NCBI GenBank assembly: GCA_009774235.1
Contig: VSNJ01000037.1
Span: forward strand, 1 to 29,521
Reading direction: 5' to 3'
Length of the DNA stretch: 29,521 nucleotides
DNA from: Lachnospiraceae bacterium
Lineage (GTDB): Bacteria > Bacillota > Clostridia > Lachnospirales > Lachnospiraceae
The translations under genes and the position numbers were made by a program. Under the pieces are notes generated by a model. The model saw only the letters and a program-made list of their open reading frames with translations, did no database searches and had not been told where the DNA came from. The stretch's first letter is position 1. Each line of letters opens with the position of its first letter. Positions 16,739 through 24,104 of the stretch are shown here, one piece after another.

Positions 16739-16985
16739 CTAGTTATAATTGCTGATATATTTTTATTGTACAAATATTCCTATATACAGCATGTTTCAAA
16801 TGTCCCAGTTAAACATTTTCCGTGACAGGGGCGCTTTGGAAACGCCAGTGCTTGAATCTGGTTCTTTCAGATTCTATGCACTGCTGCGTTTCCATCGCAG
16901 CGTAAGCGTGCCCCTGGATGGAAAATGTTTAATGGGACATTGAAACAGCGTTATACCGCAATCTGTAAAATATAAAGATAACTGG
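16739..16985 (-). repeat. Structured palindromic repeat, copy 3 (opposite orientation)
   Basis: Strong inverted arms GTTTCAAATGTCCC / GGGACATTGAAAC (16793-16806 and 16934-16946), extended by weaker pairing out to CTAGTTAT / ATAACTGG. Read on the minus strand, the inner stems are GGAAACGC/GCGTTTCC, CAGTGC/GCACTG and GAATCTG/CAGATTC, closing the same loop AAAGAAC as copy 2. It lies just past the end of the HD-GYP gene. The 144 nt between copies 2 and 3 hold nothing I recognise. Confidence 0.88.
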
Positions 16986-16999
16986 AAATTATAACTTGT

Positions 17000-17653
17000 T
17001 TATATTGCTGCTTCCCTCTCAAAAAGTGCCAGGTGCTCCATCTGGAGAGAAGTTATATTGTTCCTCAGGCTCTCTGTCCCCTTAAATCTTCCATTATGTA
17101 GTATACGCTGGAATGCCAGGAAAACTTTCATATCATAGTCTGCAACCTCATCTATCATTATTTCCACAGCAGTATCCACATCAAATGCCTTTCTGTAACT
17201 TCTGTCACTTGTAAGTGCTGCGAATACATCACATGTCCTTAGAATCCTTGCCATCCATGGTATTTTCTCCCCTCTTAAACTGTCTGGATAGCCTGAACCA
17301 TCATAATTCTCATGGTGGTAATACACAGCTTTTAAAATATTATCAGGATAGCCTGCCTCCATAAGAATTTTATAGCTATATAATGAATGTTGCCTGACAT
17401 ATTTCATATGTTCAATTACAAGAGTATCCTCTTCCGAATAAATATATTTTGTAAGTTTCATCTTGCCTATGTCATGCAAGATTCCAGCTATAGACAAATC
17501 ATCACAAAAAGCAGGGGTTTCCCCAAGTTCTTCCGCAATCATTACCGCAAGATTGCTTACTTCAACCGCATGATGCATTTCTTCACACACCACCTCTTTT
17601 ACATGGCACGGAAGTACATCACTTTCCACTATTCTCTTTATATAGTCTGCCAT
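17000..17653 (-). CDS. HD-GYP-type metal-dependent phosphohydrolase
   Basis: A soluble protein of about 217 residues made of an HD-GYP domain and little else. Motifs seen: the metal-binding GILHDIGKMKL, the histidines HSLYSYKIL and YYHHENYDGSGYP (the GYP signature as GSGYP), RGEKIPWMARIL, and DVFAALTSDRSYRKA. HD-GYP domains usually hydrolyse cyclic di-GMP, which would oppose the GGDEF protein at 1.7-3.3 kb; this is inferred, not shown. The ATG at 17653 follows AGAAGAG. A TTG at 17674 is also open. Either start overlaps the end of hemZ by 30-50 nt, so the two genes were translated in tandem. No receiver or sensor domain is attached. Confidence 0.85.
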   Translation of the reverse strand: MADYIKRIVESDVLPCHVKEVVCEEMHHAVEVSNLAVMIAEELGETPAFCDDLSIAGILHDIGKMKLTKYIYSEEDTLVIEHMKYVRQHSLYSYKILMEAGYPDNILKAVYYHHENYDGSGYPDSLRGEKIPWMARILRTCDVFAALTSDRSYRKAFDVDTAVEIMIDEVADYDMKVFLAFQRILHNGRFKGTESLRNNITSLQMEHLALFEREAAI

Positions 17654-17837
17654 AAATACTCTTCTTTCTGCCAATCATCTCATCAATACGTCTGATATAA
17701 TCATCTGCGTTCTTAACATTCTCAATTCTTTCAACCTGTTTACGGCAGGCATGGTACAGTTTTGTTGATGCACCAGCACCTAATGCAAGTATTGTCTGTT
17801 TCTCCTCCATAATGATACACACAATCCTAATTATACC
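17619..17837 (-). pseudogene. hemZ: 3' fragment of hemZ (coproporphyrinogen dehydrogenase-like radical SAM protein)
   Basis: The frame ends with the typical HemZ C-terminus: MEEKQTILALGAGASTK, then RIENVKNADDYIRRIDEMI. HemZ is a roughly 480-500 residue radical SAM protein related to HemN, acting in haem synthesis or an uncharacterised relative of it. Here only about 65-70 residues remain: upstream the frame hits a stop at 17838-17840, and the following DNA is that of a mobile element. I infer that the element integrated here and that the N-terminal part lies beyond its other end, outside this window. The fragment overlaps the HD-GYP start. Confidence 0.78.
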
Positions 17838-17842
17838 TTATT
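17812..17842. other. Inferred left junction of the integrated element with hemZ
   Basis: HemZ-like coding sequence stops making sense in this stretch, and 170 bp further an integrase gene ends, reading towards the junction. Tyrosine-integrase elements commonly have this layout. The core duplication cannot be defined because the other end is not in the window. Confidence 0.45.
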
Positions 17843-17916
17843 ATCAGGTATTATCGAGTATTTTGTATTTCTACAATCATCCGTTTAAGGTATTATTCAG
17901 TATCATTCAGACGAAA

Positions 17917-17959
17917 TTTGATGTACTTTTGATGTACTTCCACCAAATTTGTTGTACTT
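17917..17959 (+). repeat. Three direct repeats, likely integrase arm-binding sites
   Basis: TTTGATGTACTT occurs at 17917-17928 and 17928-17939, and TTTGTTGTACTT at 17948-17959. The first and third are preceded by the same AAA. They lie between the junction and the integrase gene, as the DR-2 arm sites of Tn916-type elements do. Confidence 0.6.
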
Positions 17960-18011
17960 TTTCTATCCGCAATAAATATGAATGCCTTAAAGGATTCTTC
18001 CATATTTATTA

Positions 18012-19256
18012 TTAAGAAAACAAAACCATCTTTTCTGCCAATGCCTCCATTGAAGTCTTTTTCTTAGCCTCCGAAACTTCGGCATAGATATTCATTGTAG
18101 TTGCAATATCAACGTGTCCCATCACCGACTGGATTACTTTTAAATTACTCTCGTTCTCACAAAATCTTGCGCAAAATGTATGACGCAGACTATAGCAAGT
18201 GAAATGTGGTAAAATAAGAGGCTCTCTGTTTTTCATTTTCGCTTCGTGAAGCTTAGCATCATTATACACATCAATAATGCGCTCTAATTCCCTGTCCAAA
18301 TCCCGTTGCAAAAACACCCATCCAAAGCGGTTTAGAAATATAAAGTCTGTATATCCATCAATTTCTATTTTGCAAAAAATCCCATTGTCATGTTGATACT
18401 GCTTAATTTCATTTAGTGCCTGACGCACCTCCTTCACCATTGGAATCTTACGGATACCTGCATCTGTCTTTGGGGTTGAAATATATATCCTTTTTTGGGA
18501 TTTATTCATCTTGCCCGCAAAATAAACCGCTGCATGGTCAACTGTAATAACCCCATTTTCTATATCAATATCTTTCGAGGTTAGACCACTCAATTCACCA
18601 ACCCTCACCCCTGTTCCTATAAAAAAGGTATAGATTGGTTTTCAGTGACCATACACAGGGTGACCGTCCATGAAATCAAGAAAAGCTGCCTGTTGTTCCG
18701 GCATTAAGGCATTCCTTACACCTCTCTTAGCACCTGTCTGTTTCTTTAACTGTCCCAACACATTATATGCCGGATTCGTTCTGATGCCACAATCCCTGAC
18801 TGCCATTTCAAATGCAGGGTGTAATTCCCTTTGAAGATATTCAATTGTTCCATAGCTAAGATTTGATTCTTCCATCAGTTTTTTATAAAATAGCAAAACA
18901 TCCGAATACTTGATGTCTTTGACTTTCCGGTTTCCTATTCCTTTTCTGACATACTCATTATACTGATACATATATCCCGCAAAAGTCCTTTCCGCCAAAT
19001 CTTTCCGTGTTGCCATATACTTATCAAAAACGTCATTCAATGTCTGGTTCTTAGCCTGCCCACTGTCAATCCCATCAAGTTTATCCCGTAATATCTGTTC
19101 TTCCCTCTGGCGAAGCGTAGTTAGATTTTTAGAGTAAATGTATCGCCTCTTTCCTGTTTCATCAGCATAGGCATATTGATACTTTCCATCTGAACTACTG
19201 TAGCTTTCCCCATTCCGCAATACTCGTCCCTTATTGTCCTTTCGTGATTTAGCCAT
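18012..19256 (-). pseudogene. int: Tyrosine integrase interrupted by an in-frame TGA
   Basis: A Tn916/Tn1549-style integrase of 414 codons if the internal stop is read through. The N-terminal arm-binding domain (about residues 1-60; DGKYQYAYADETGKRRYIYS) and core-binding domain (about 75-180) precede the catalytic domain with GVRVGEL (first Arg), LRHTFCARF, GHVDIATTM and the nucleophile Tyr in NIYAEV. Codon TGA at 18642-18644 falls between VYGH and KPIYTFF, where relatives have Trp (TGG); the frame is otherwise unbroken, so one G-to-A change separates two open halves. The HxxR motif before RHTFC also reads YSLR instead of HxLR (TAT at 18192-18194), a second transition that removes a catalytic His. 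The ATG at 19256 follows AAGGAG. It sits 40 nt after the small RHH gene and is probably in the same transcript. Confidence 0.85.
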
Positions 19257-19296
19257 AGCCACTCCTTTCTTGTTAGGAAAGAAGAAATCTTGTACC

Positions 19297-19467
19297 TTAC
19301 TTACGAGTTTTATACAATAAGTCAACTCCCGTTTTGATAGTTTCTGTTATAGTCTGTTGATGTTTGTCAGAGTATTCCTTTAGAGTGTGGTATTCTGCGT
19401 CAGACATCCTTATGGTTACGATACGCTCTTTTATAACATCCGATTTCGGACGCCCTCTCTTTCCCAT
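19297..19467 (-). CDS. Small ribbon-helix-helix protein, probable autorepressor
   Basis: A 56-residue protein (MGKRGRPKSDVIKERIVTIR, then MSDAEYHTLKEYSDKHQQTI and a helix ending LLYKTRK). The pattern is a basic tail, one beta strand (ERIVTIRM) and two helices, as in Arc/CopG-type DNA-binding proteins. Its GAGGAG site is about 8 nt from the ATG. It has a consensus promoter directly upstream with two 11-bp palindromes, one between the -35 and -10 boxes, where a dimer of dimers would block polymerase. The integrase follows 40 nt downstream, so the protein probably holds itself and the integrase in check. It is shorter than common gene-finding cut-offs and easily missed. Confidence 0.8.
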   Translation of the reverse strand: MGKRGRPKSDVIKERIVTIRMSDAEYHTLKEYSDKHQQTITETIKTGVDLLYKTRK

Positions 19468-19496
19468 AGGCACACTCCTCTCTACATCTACATACC

Positions 19497-19543
19497 ATTA
19501 TATTTTCCGTAATACGATATGTCAAGTATTTTTCGTAATACGA
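19497..19543 (-). promoter_or_regulatory. Consensus promoter with two palindromic operators
   Basis: On the minus strand, TTGACA (19520-19525) and TATAAT (19497-19502) are 17 bp apart: a perfect promoter. The palindrome TCGTA-A-TACGA lies at 19533-19543 just upstream of the -35 box. A one-mismatch copy, CCGTAATACGA, lies at 19507-19517 inside the spacer. Their centres are 26 bp apart. The downstream gene encodes an RHH protein, a class that binds such short repeats. Confidence 0.75.
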
Positions 19544-19593
19544 ATAAAAAACTATTCGGCACATGAGTAACTCTTACTTTCCCATTCCCGGTT

Positions 19594-19788
19594 TCATTTT
19601 GCAGGTATGCAAAAACTCTCCAGATACTTTTCAAAAATTTTGCAATCTACAAGCACAGCTTTTCCAACCTTATATGTTGCACCTGCTTCTTTTGCCCTTT
19701 TCTCAAAAGTGCTTTGGCATAAACCATAGAGCTTAGTTCCTTCTTTATATCTTACAAATCTCTTTTTATTCTGAAATTTTTCGGACAT
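19594..19788 (-). CDS. Excisionase-like small DNA-binding protein (DUF6462-like)
   Basis: A 64-residue basic protein with a winged-helix pattern: KKRFVRYKEGTKLYGLCQST, then FEKRAKEAGATYKVGKAVLV, and IFEKYLESF. This is the usual layout of excisionase-like proteins beside Tn916/Tn1549-type integrases: 'choose site' helix, lysine-rich wing, closing aromatic helix. It carries an AGGAGG site about 10 nt before the ATG. It lies about 50 bp upstream of the operator region of the RHH-integrase unit and on the same strand. Its function in excision is inferred from family and position. With the integrase broken it would have no partner here. Confidence 0.75.
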   Translation of the reverse strand: MSEKFQNKKRFVRYKEGTKLYGLCQSTFEKRAKEAGATYKVGKAVLVDCKIFEKYLESFCIPAK

Positions 19789-19815
19789 ATTTTCTTTTCC
19801 TCCTAATGGTGTATT

Positions 19816-19838
19816 TTAGCGATAAAGTTATCCGCTAA
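19816..19838. promoter_or_regulatory. Inverted repeat upstream of the excisionase-like gene
   Basis: TTAGCGATAA and TTATCCGCTAA form a nearly perfect palindrome about 28 bp before the excisionase start, a plausible operator. No convincing promoter boxes are visible around it. Confidence 0.35.
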
Positions 19839-20246
19839 TGACAATAGAAGCTATTTGCTTCGGCTCTAATCAGCAGACAAAATTTCTCTCCAATTCTTTT
19901 CAAAAAACACATACGAGTGACAGCTCATTACACTGTCCACATTGGCATCGCACCGTCATTCTATATTGACCGAATAACTGAAAGTATCATTATTAAAGAT
20001 ATGCCTCATTGCCTCATGTACCTGCTACACTTTTTGCCGGACATTCATCGCTCACTACCTTAACTTCAATACCAGATTTCGATATTCCCTCGTATACACT
20101 TCCACACAAAAATGAAAGCAGACAGCTCTTGGCGTGTCCGTATATCCCACACGTCCCATATGTATTTGCATATTCAATTTTCAAGGTACACCTGGACAAA
20201 TTTTTCTGTCCGTTTTAGATAAAATCATTTCTGGACTTATCAGCCC
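19839..20246. other. 408-bp non-coding stretch of the mobile element
   Basis: No gene can be supported. A weak minus-strand frame of about 61 codons (20014-20199) would have to start at TTG without a ribosome binding site. It includes the leader-like stretch ACCTTGAAAATTGAATA (minus strand, near 20180), a sequence style often found in Firmicute leaders. Confidence 0.3.
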
Positions 20247-20247
20247 A

Positions 20248-20305
20248 AAAAGCACATAATCACTCTCCGTCTGCTATGAACGGTTCTGTAAAGATTATGT
20301 GCTTT
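20248..20305 (-). terminator. Terminator of the regulator pseudogene
   Basis: A 12-bp perfect stem AAGCACATAATC / GATTATGTGCTT with a loop of about 31 nt. On the minus strand it is followed by TTTT, and it begins 16 nt after the pseudogene's stop. Confidence 0.6.
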
Positions 20306-20320
20306 AGCGGAATGACAAGG

Positions 20321-20650
20321 TTAAATCTCCAGCTTATCGGATTCGTATTTATGTAAAATTTGTGTAAGGACTTCTTTGTGCCTGTCCTCTGCTTCTTCAT
20401 ATACTTCCTTTAAGGTTTCCAATTCCTTTGGCATTAAGGAATTGACATGCGGATTATAATGACCTCCCATAAAAACTCCACCCGCAACACCCAACTTCGT
20501 ATAGATTGGATACGCAAAGGATAGAGCCTAAATGTCGCTTTTTATCGTGCCAACAGTTACATCAAATTCGCTTGCCAGTTCTTTTGTCGTTGCGTGATGT
20601 CAGACAATCAGAATACTGATTATCTCATTCCTACGCTCAGCTGCATTCAT
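20321..20650 (-). pseudogene. HTH (DeoR/YafY N-terminal-like) regulator with two nonsense codons
   Basis: The frame is intact for 109 codons except for TGA at codon 17 and TAG at codon 41. It starts MNAAERRNEIISILIV, continues HHATTKELASEFDVTVGTIK, and ends in a helical part, NSLMPKELETLKEVYEEAED. The first half is a DeoR/HTH_11-like winged helix. A strong AAGGAGG site lies 6 nt before the ATG, and a palindrome lies upstream. The stops are where Arg (CGA to TGA) and Gln (CAG to TAG) would be expected, both C-to-T changes. So the gene was recently lost by point mutation rather than by rearrangement. Related small regulators often sit beside conjugation modules; the target is unknown. Confidence 0.7.
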
Positions 20651-20693
20651 GCTCTACCTCCTTCCTACGAATTTTTAATCTCATTCTATTGGC

Positions 20694-20720
20694 AATTGGT
20701 ATGATTTTTCTGTACCAATT
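20694..20720. promoter_or_regulatory. Palindrome upstream of the regulator pseudogene
   Basis: AATTGGTA and TACCAATT are perfect inverted copies separated by 11 nt, 44 bp before the regulator start. This is a likely operator or hairpin. Confidence 0.45.
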
Positions 20721-20857
20721 CCTCAAATTTTTTTGAGCATTTTTCAGATTCAGTTTTTCCTGCTATCTTTTGTTGACTTTCCTTCTGCTGCCTGATAAAA
20801 TTTTTATTAGATAAAATCAAAACTCTATCAACAGACACTCAAACTGCTATGAGCTGA

Positions 20858-21260
20858 AACAGGGCAACTCTGCCCTGTTCTGGTTATGGCAGTTCTTTAT
20901 TTGCCAAAGTAACCCTCTTACAGCCCAAACATCGAAAGGCTTTACAAAAGACGGGCGGTAATGCCCTTATGTGTTGTAAGACGCTCGCCTAAGCTCGCAC
21001 AGCACGCAAATCCCCTACGGGAGATTTGCCACGAATAACAAGCTCTGTCCGTGTCATGACACAGGCACAATTTTCCCAAGTTTCTTACAAGTGGAAACTT
21101 GCAGAAATTGGCTTGCAGAAGACATATCCCCCTGACCCTCTAAAAGCATAAAAACCATTCCGCTCTGCCAAAGCAGAACTGACCGTTTTTGACAAAAAAC
21201 AAACCGCCGAATACGGCATAATTAACCACATTTTCAAAACCCCAATTCAAAGAAAAAAAA
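20858..21260. other. Hairpin-rich intergenic region, candidate origin of transfer (oriT)
   Basis: 616 nt without a gene lie upstream of mobC-relaxase, the usual place of oriT. Hairpins seen: AACAGGGCA/TGCCCTGTT (20858-20879), GCAAATC-CCC/GGG-GATTTGC (21006-21029), CAAGTTTC/GAAACTTG (near 21080-21110), TCTGC/GCAGA (21164-21177) and GCCG/CGGC (21206-21217). The last two, within 70 bp of mobC, are the best oriT candidates. I cannot name a nic site. Confidence 0.45.
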
Positions 21261-21266
21261 TTTCAA

Positions 21267-21608
21267 ATGCCAAACAGAGAACGAAAAATATCGGTACAGC
21301 TTTATCTAAGCGGGGACGAAGATTATATCCTCACGCAAAAGCAAAAAGCGTCGGGAATGAAAAGCAAATCCTCTTTTCTGCGGCATCTGATTTTGTATGG
21401 CTATGTCTATGACATTGATTACACGGAACTGTGGGAATTCAATGCTGTACTTGCTAAAACCGGGAACAATTTAAACCAGATAACAAAGCGCATGAACGCC
21501 ACAAGCAACGTATATAAAGCCGATGTAAAAGAAGTAAAGGAGCTGATGAAACAGGTATGGCATACACAAAAATCCATGCTATCACAGCAACCGTCAATAA
21601 AACAGTAG
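21267..21608 (+). CDS. MobC-like relaxosome accessory protein
   Basis: An intact 113-residue protein. The start is basic and strand-forming (RERKISVQLYLSGDEDYIL), followed by SGMKSKSSFLRHLILYGYVYDID. The signature of bacterial mobilisation proteins, TGNNLNQITKRMN, follows at about residues 65-78, then a helical tail. MobC proteins of this family carry a ribbon-helix-helix fold, bind oriT and help the relaxase nick. It overlaps the relaxase start by 52 nt, a typical coupled pair. The ribosome binding site is weak. It appears whole although its partner is broken. Confidence 0.82.
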   Translation: MPNRERKISVQLYLSGDEDYILTQKQKASGMKSKSSFLRHLILYGYVYDIDYTELWEFNAVLAKTGNNLNQITKRMNATSNVYKADVKEVKELMKQVWHTQKSMLSQQPSIKQ

Positions 21609-22983
21609 ACTACATCTGCAACCCTGCCAAAACCGATGAGAGCATACTGATTTCTTCTTATGGGTGCAATCCCGAAACTGCCGCCTATGATTTCAAGTTT
21701 GCCCTGTCAAAAACCAGCCAGTCCGATAAAAACAAAGCCTACCATCTGATACAGTCTTTTCTTCCCTGCAAGGTTTCTTATAAGGAAGCCCACCAGATAG
21801 GCGTGGAGCTTGCAGACAAACTTTTAGAAGAAAAATACTCATACGTTGTCAGCACCCATATAGATAAAGGACACGTCCACAACCACATCATTTTTTGCGC
21901 TGCCGATAACGTCAATCATGAGAAGTATCATGACTGCAAAAAGACCTACTACAACATCCGCAATCTGAGTGATAACCTCTGTCGGGAACATGAACTGTCC
22001 GTCATCACTCCGAGTGAAAAACTGTTGTCTGCAAAAGGCGCATCCAAAGTAAAAACCTACAAGGAATGGCAGGCTGCTAAAAACGGTTCTGCATGGAAAG
22101 AGCAGTTAAAGTCTGACATTGACGAAGCCATAAAAACTGCCACAATTTATGAGAACTGCATTGAGCTGAACCTAGCAAAAGGCTACGAAGTCAAAGGCAC
22201 AGACTTCGGGAAAAAGCCCATAAATTTATCTCTTTCCGTCCTTTGGACAGGGAACGTTTTGTCCGTGACAGCGCAAAGTCTTTAGGTACTGAATACACCA
22301 AAGAACGGATAAAGGAGCGCATTGAGGAAAAGGTACTTACAAAAGATAAAAAGCGTGTTCCGTTCCCTGTCAGGAAGAAGCCCTTGTCAAAGATTATTCA
22401 AAGAAAAATCTCATTGACACCACAGGGGATAAGTTTGCGAAAAGCCTCGGTCTGAAACATTGGACTTGACATTCAAAACCTAAAAATTGCCTCCGCAAGT
22501 TACAGTCAGGCAGACTCTGTCGCAGAGCTTGAAAAGCAGATTGCCGCCAAGTCTGCACTTGTAAAAACCGCACGGGAAAGCCTTGTGGAAACGGAACATC
22601 AGCTAAAGGATTTAAGGCAGGTGCTAAAGTATGCAGAGCAGTATAAAACCAACCGTATCTACCATATCAGTTATCAAAAATCAAAAGATAAGGACAGATA
22701 TTTTCGCCAGCACGAAACGGAACTTATTCTCCATGACGGTGCGGAAAATATGCTGAAACGTCTTGGTATTGACACGAAAAACCTTGATGTTGAAAAGTTC
22801 CGCAGTGATTACAATGTACTCTATTCCAAAAAAGAAACCCTGCGAAAAACCTACCAGTCTACTGAGAAAGACATTACAACCCTTACCCGGAAACTGGATA
22901 ACCTTAACCGATACCTTGACCGGACTCCGATGCAGCAGGAAATAACCGGCAAAAAACATGATAAAAACCGACCAACACTCTAA
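21557..22983 (+). pseudogene. MobP-type relaxase with three frameshifts
   Basis: The first part (to about 22216) keeps the relaxase core: an N-terminal MAYTKIHAI strand and Tyr18 of NKTVDYICNP, HLIQSF, and the metal-binding histidines in THIDKGHVHNHIIF. The reading then shifts three times. Near 22217, KGTDFGKK passes into a frame that continues ISFRPLDRERFVRD. Near 22380, VRKK passes into LVKDYSKKNLIDTTGDKFAK. Near 22467, after GLKHWT, an extra T leads into DIQNLKIASASYSQ. That last frame runs as a coiled coil (ELEKQIAAKSALVKTARESL) to the stop at 22983. Joined up, it would be a protein of about 475 residues, normal for these mobilisation relaxases. It should nick oriT to start transfer; as it stands only a catalytic-domain fragment of about 220 residues could be made. 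Confidence 0.83.
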
Positions 22984-22992
22984 ATCCGACAT

Positions 22993-23047
22993 TAAAAAAG
23001 AGGATGTGCCGCAACAAAGATTTTGCTTCACTACGATACACCCTCTT
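22993..23047 (-). terminator. Minus-strand terminator facing the relaxase pseudogene
   Basis: Read on the minus strand, AAGAGGGTGTATCG pairs imperfectly with the complementary arm ending CATCCTCTT (one mismatch within the first ten pairs), followed by TTTT. It would stop transcripts arriving from the right. Confidence 0.5.
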
Positions 23048-23214
23048 AGTATGGCAACCTTTAAATTCCAGTCGTTTTAATACCCTAACCTTGTGTATTT
23101 TCCAATATTTTTCTTTCATGTATTTTACTCCATATCTATACTGTACTCTGTTACAATTTACATAGTGCAGGGGCAATGTGTCCTCCATCATTTACCTCCC
23201 CCTTTTCTTCTTAT

Positions 23215-24091
23215 AACTGTACCCGCACATTCTATCCTTTCAACAGCAAACCTTTTTGCCGCCCTTGCATCATATGAAGTAAAAGTTACAGACAAACATA
23301 CAGCAGAGTCCCTTACGCATTTTTCTATAAAAAAAGATGGTCCTTGTAATGGCAGATGCAGGATATGGGACAGCACATAATTACATTTATGCATAGGAAC
23401 AGCAGGCAGATGCCATTCTGTGTATCACACCAAAGAATTTCTGCCTTTATGATGCAGACGGGAATAAAATTTCTTTAATAAACCTGTTAAAAGAAGCAGA
23501 AAAAAGGCAAAAAAACGGTGGATGTCTTTGGTTTCTGCAAATACAGGGAAAAGACTACATTTGTACATGCCATTGCTGGGAAAATGCCAGAAGAACCAAC
23601 AAAAAGAGCAAAAAAACGAAAAAAAGACAGCCTTAAGAAAACACCAAGAAATAGCAAACCGTACATTGTTTTGTGCTGGGTGGGTGTAATTACATCCCTG
23701 GTGGAGGATACTGTGGCGGAGAAATCCTGCACCTGTACAGAAGCCGCTGGCAGGTGGAACTTTTATTTAAACGTTTTAAACAGAATTTTTCTGTTACTTC
23801 TTTAAAAGCAGGAAGTACCAGCCATGCAGAAACAGAAGTCCTTTTGTGGCTGGTAATATGGGCAGTATCAGAAAGGCACATGTTCCTGGCAGGAAAAGGG
23901 GAAACTGTTCCCTTTATGAAAAATGCAAAATTTCTTTTCTGCAGGTAAAGGAAATTTTATGTCTGCCCTGGGAACAGTTTATTGATTTTACAGATAAAAA
24001 TTATTCACATTACCTGGCAAGGAAAAAACAGTACCAAAAAAACCAGAATGATGAGTTCCATACAACAATTTTACCAGAATTGTTTGTTTAA
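23215..24091 (+). pseudogene. IS4-family transposase relic (5'-truncated, frameshifted)
   Basis: Pieces in different plus-strand frames line up into the C-terminal two thirds of an IS4-type DDE transposase. Order: YEVKVTDKHTAESLTHFSIK; MADAGYGTAHNYIYA (second catalytic Asp) with a TAG just after it; ITPKNFCLYDADGNKISL; DVFGFCKYREKTTFVHAIAG; LYRSRWQVELLFKRFKQNFS, which carries the YREK signature Y-x2-R-x3-E-x6-K; KCKISFLQVKEILCLPWEQF; and a C-terminal ARKKQYQKNQNDEF ending at TAA 24091. At least four frame changes are needed, and the N-terminal part with the first Asp is missing, so it cannot transpose by itself. Its right end cuts the response regulator at about 24100. The 167 nt before 23215 hold nothing recognisable. 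Confidence 0.78.
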
Positions 24092-24104
24092 GTTCACACC
24101 TATG

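Noticed and set aside
20014..20199. Cysteine-containing frame of 61 codons on the minus strand.
   Set aside because: TTG start without a ribosome site and no recognisable family; left as non-coding.
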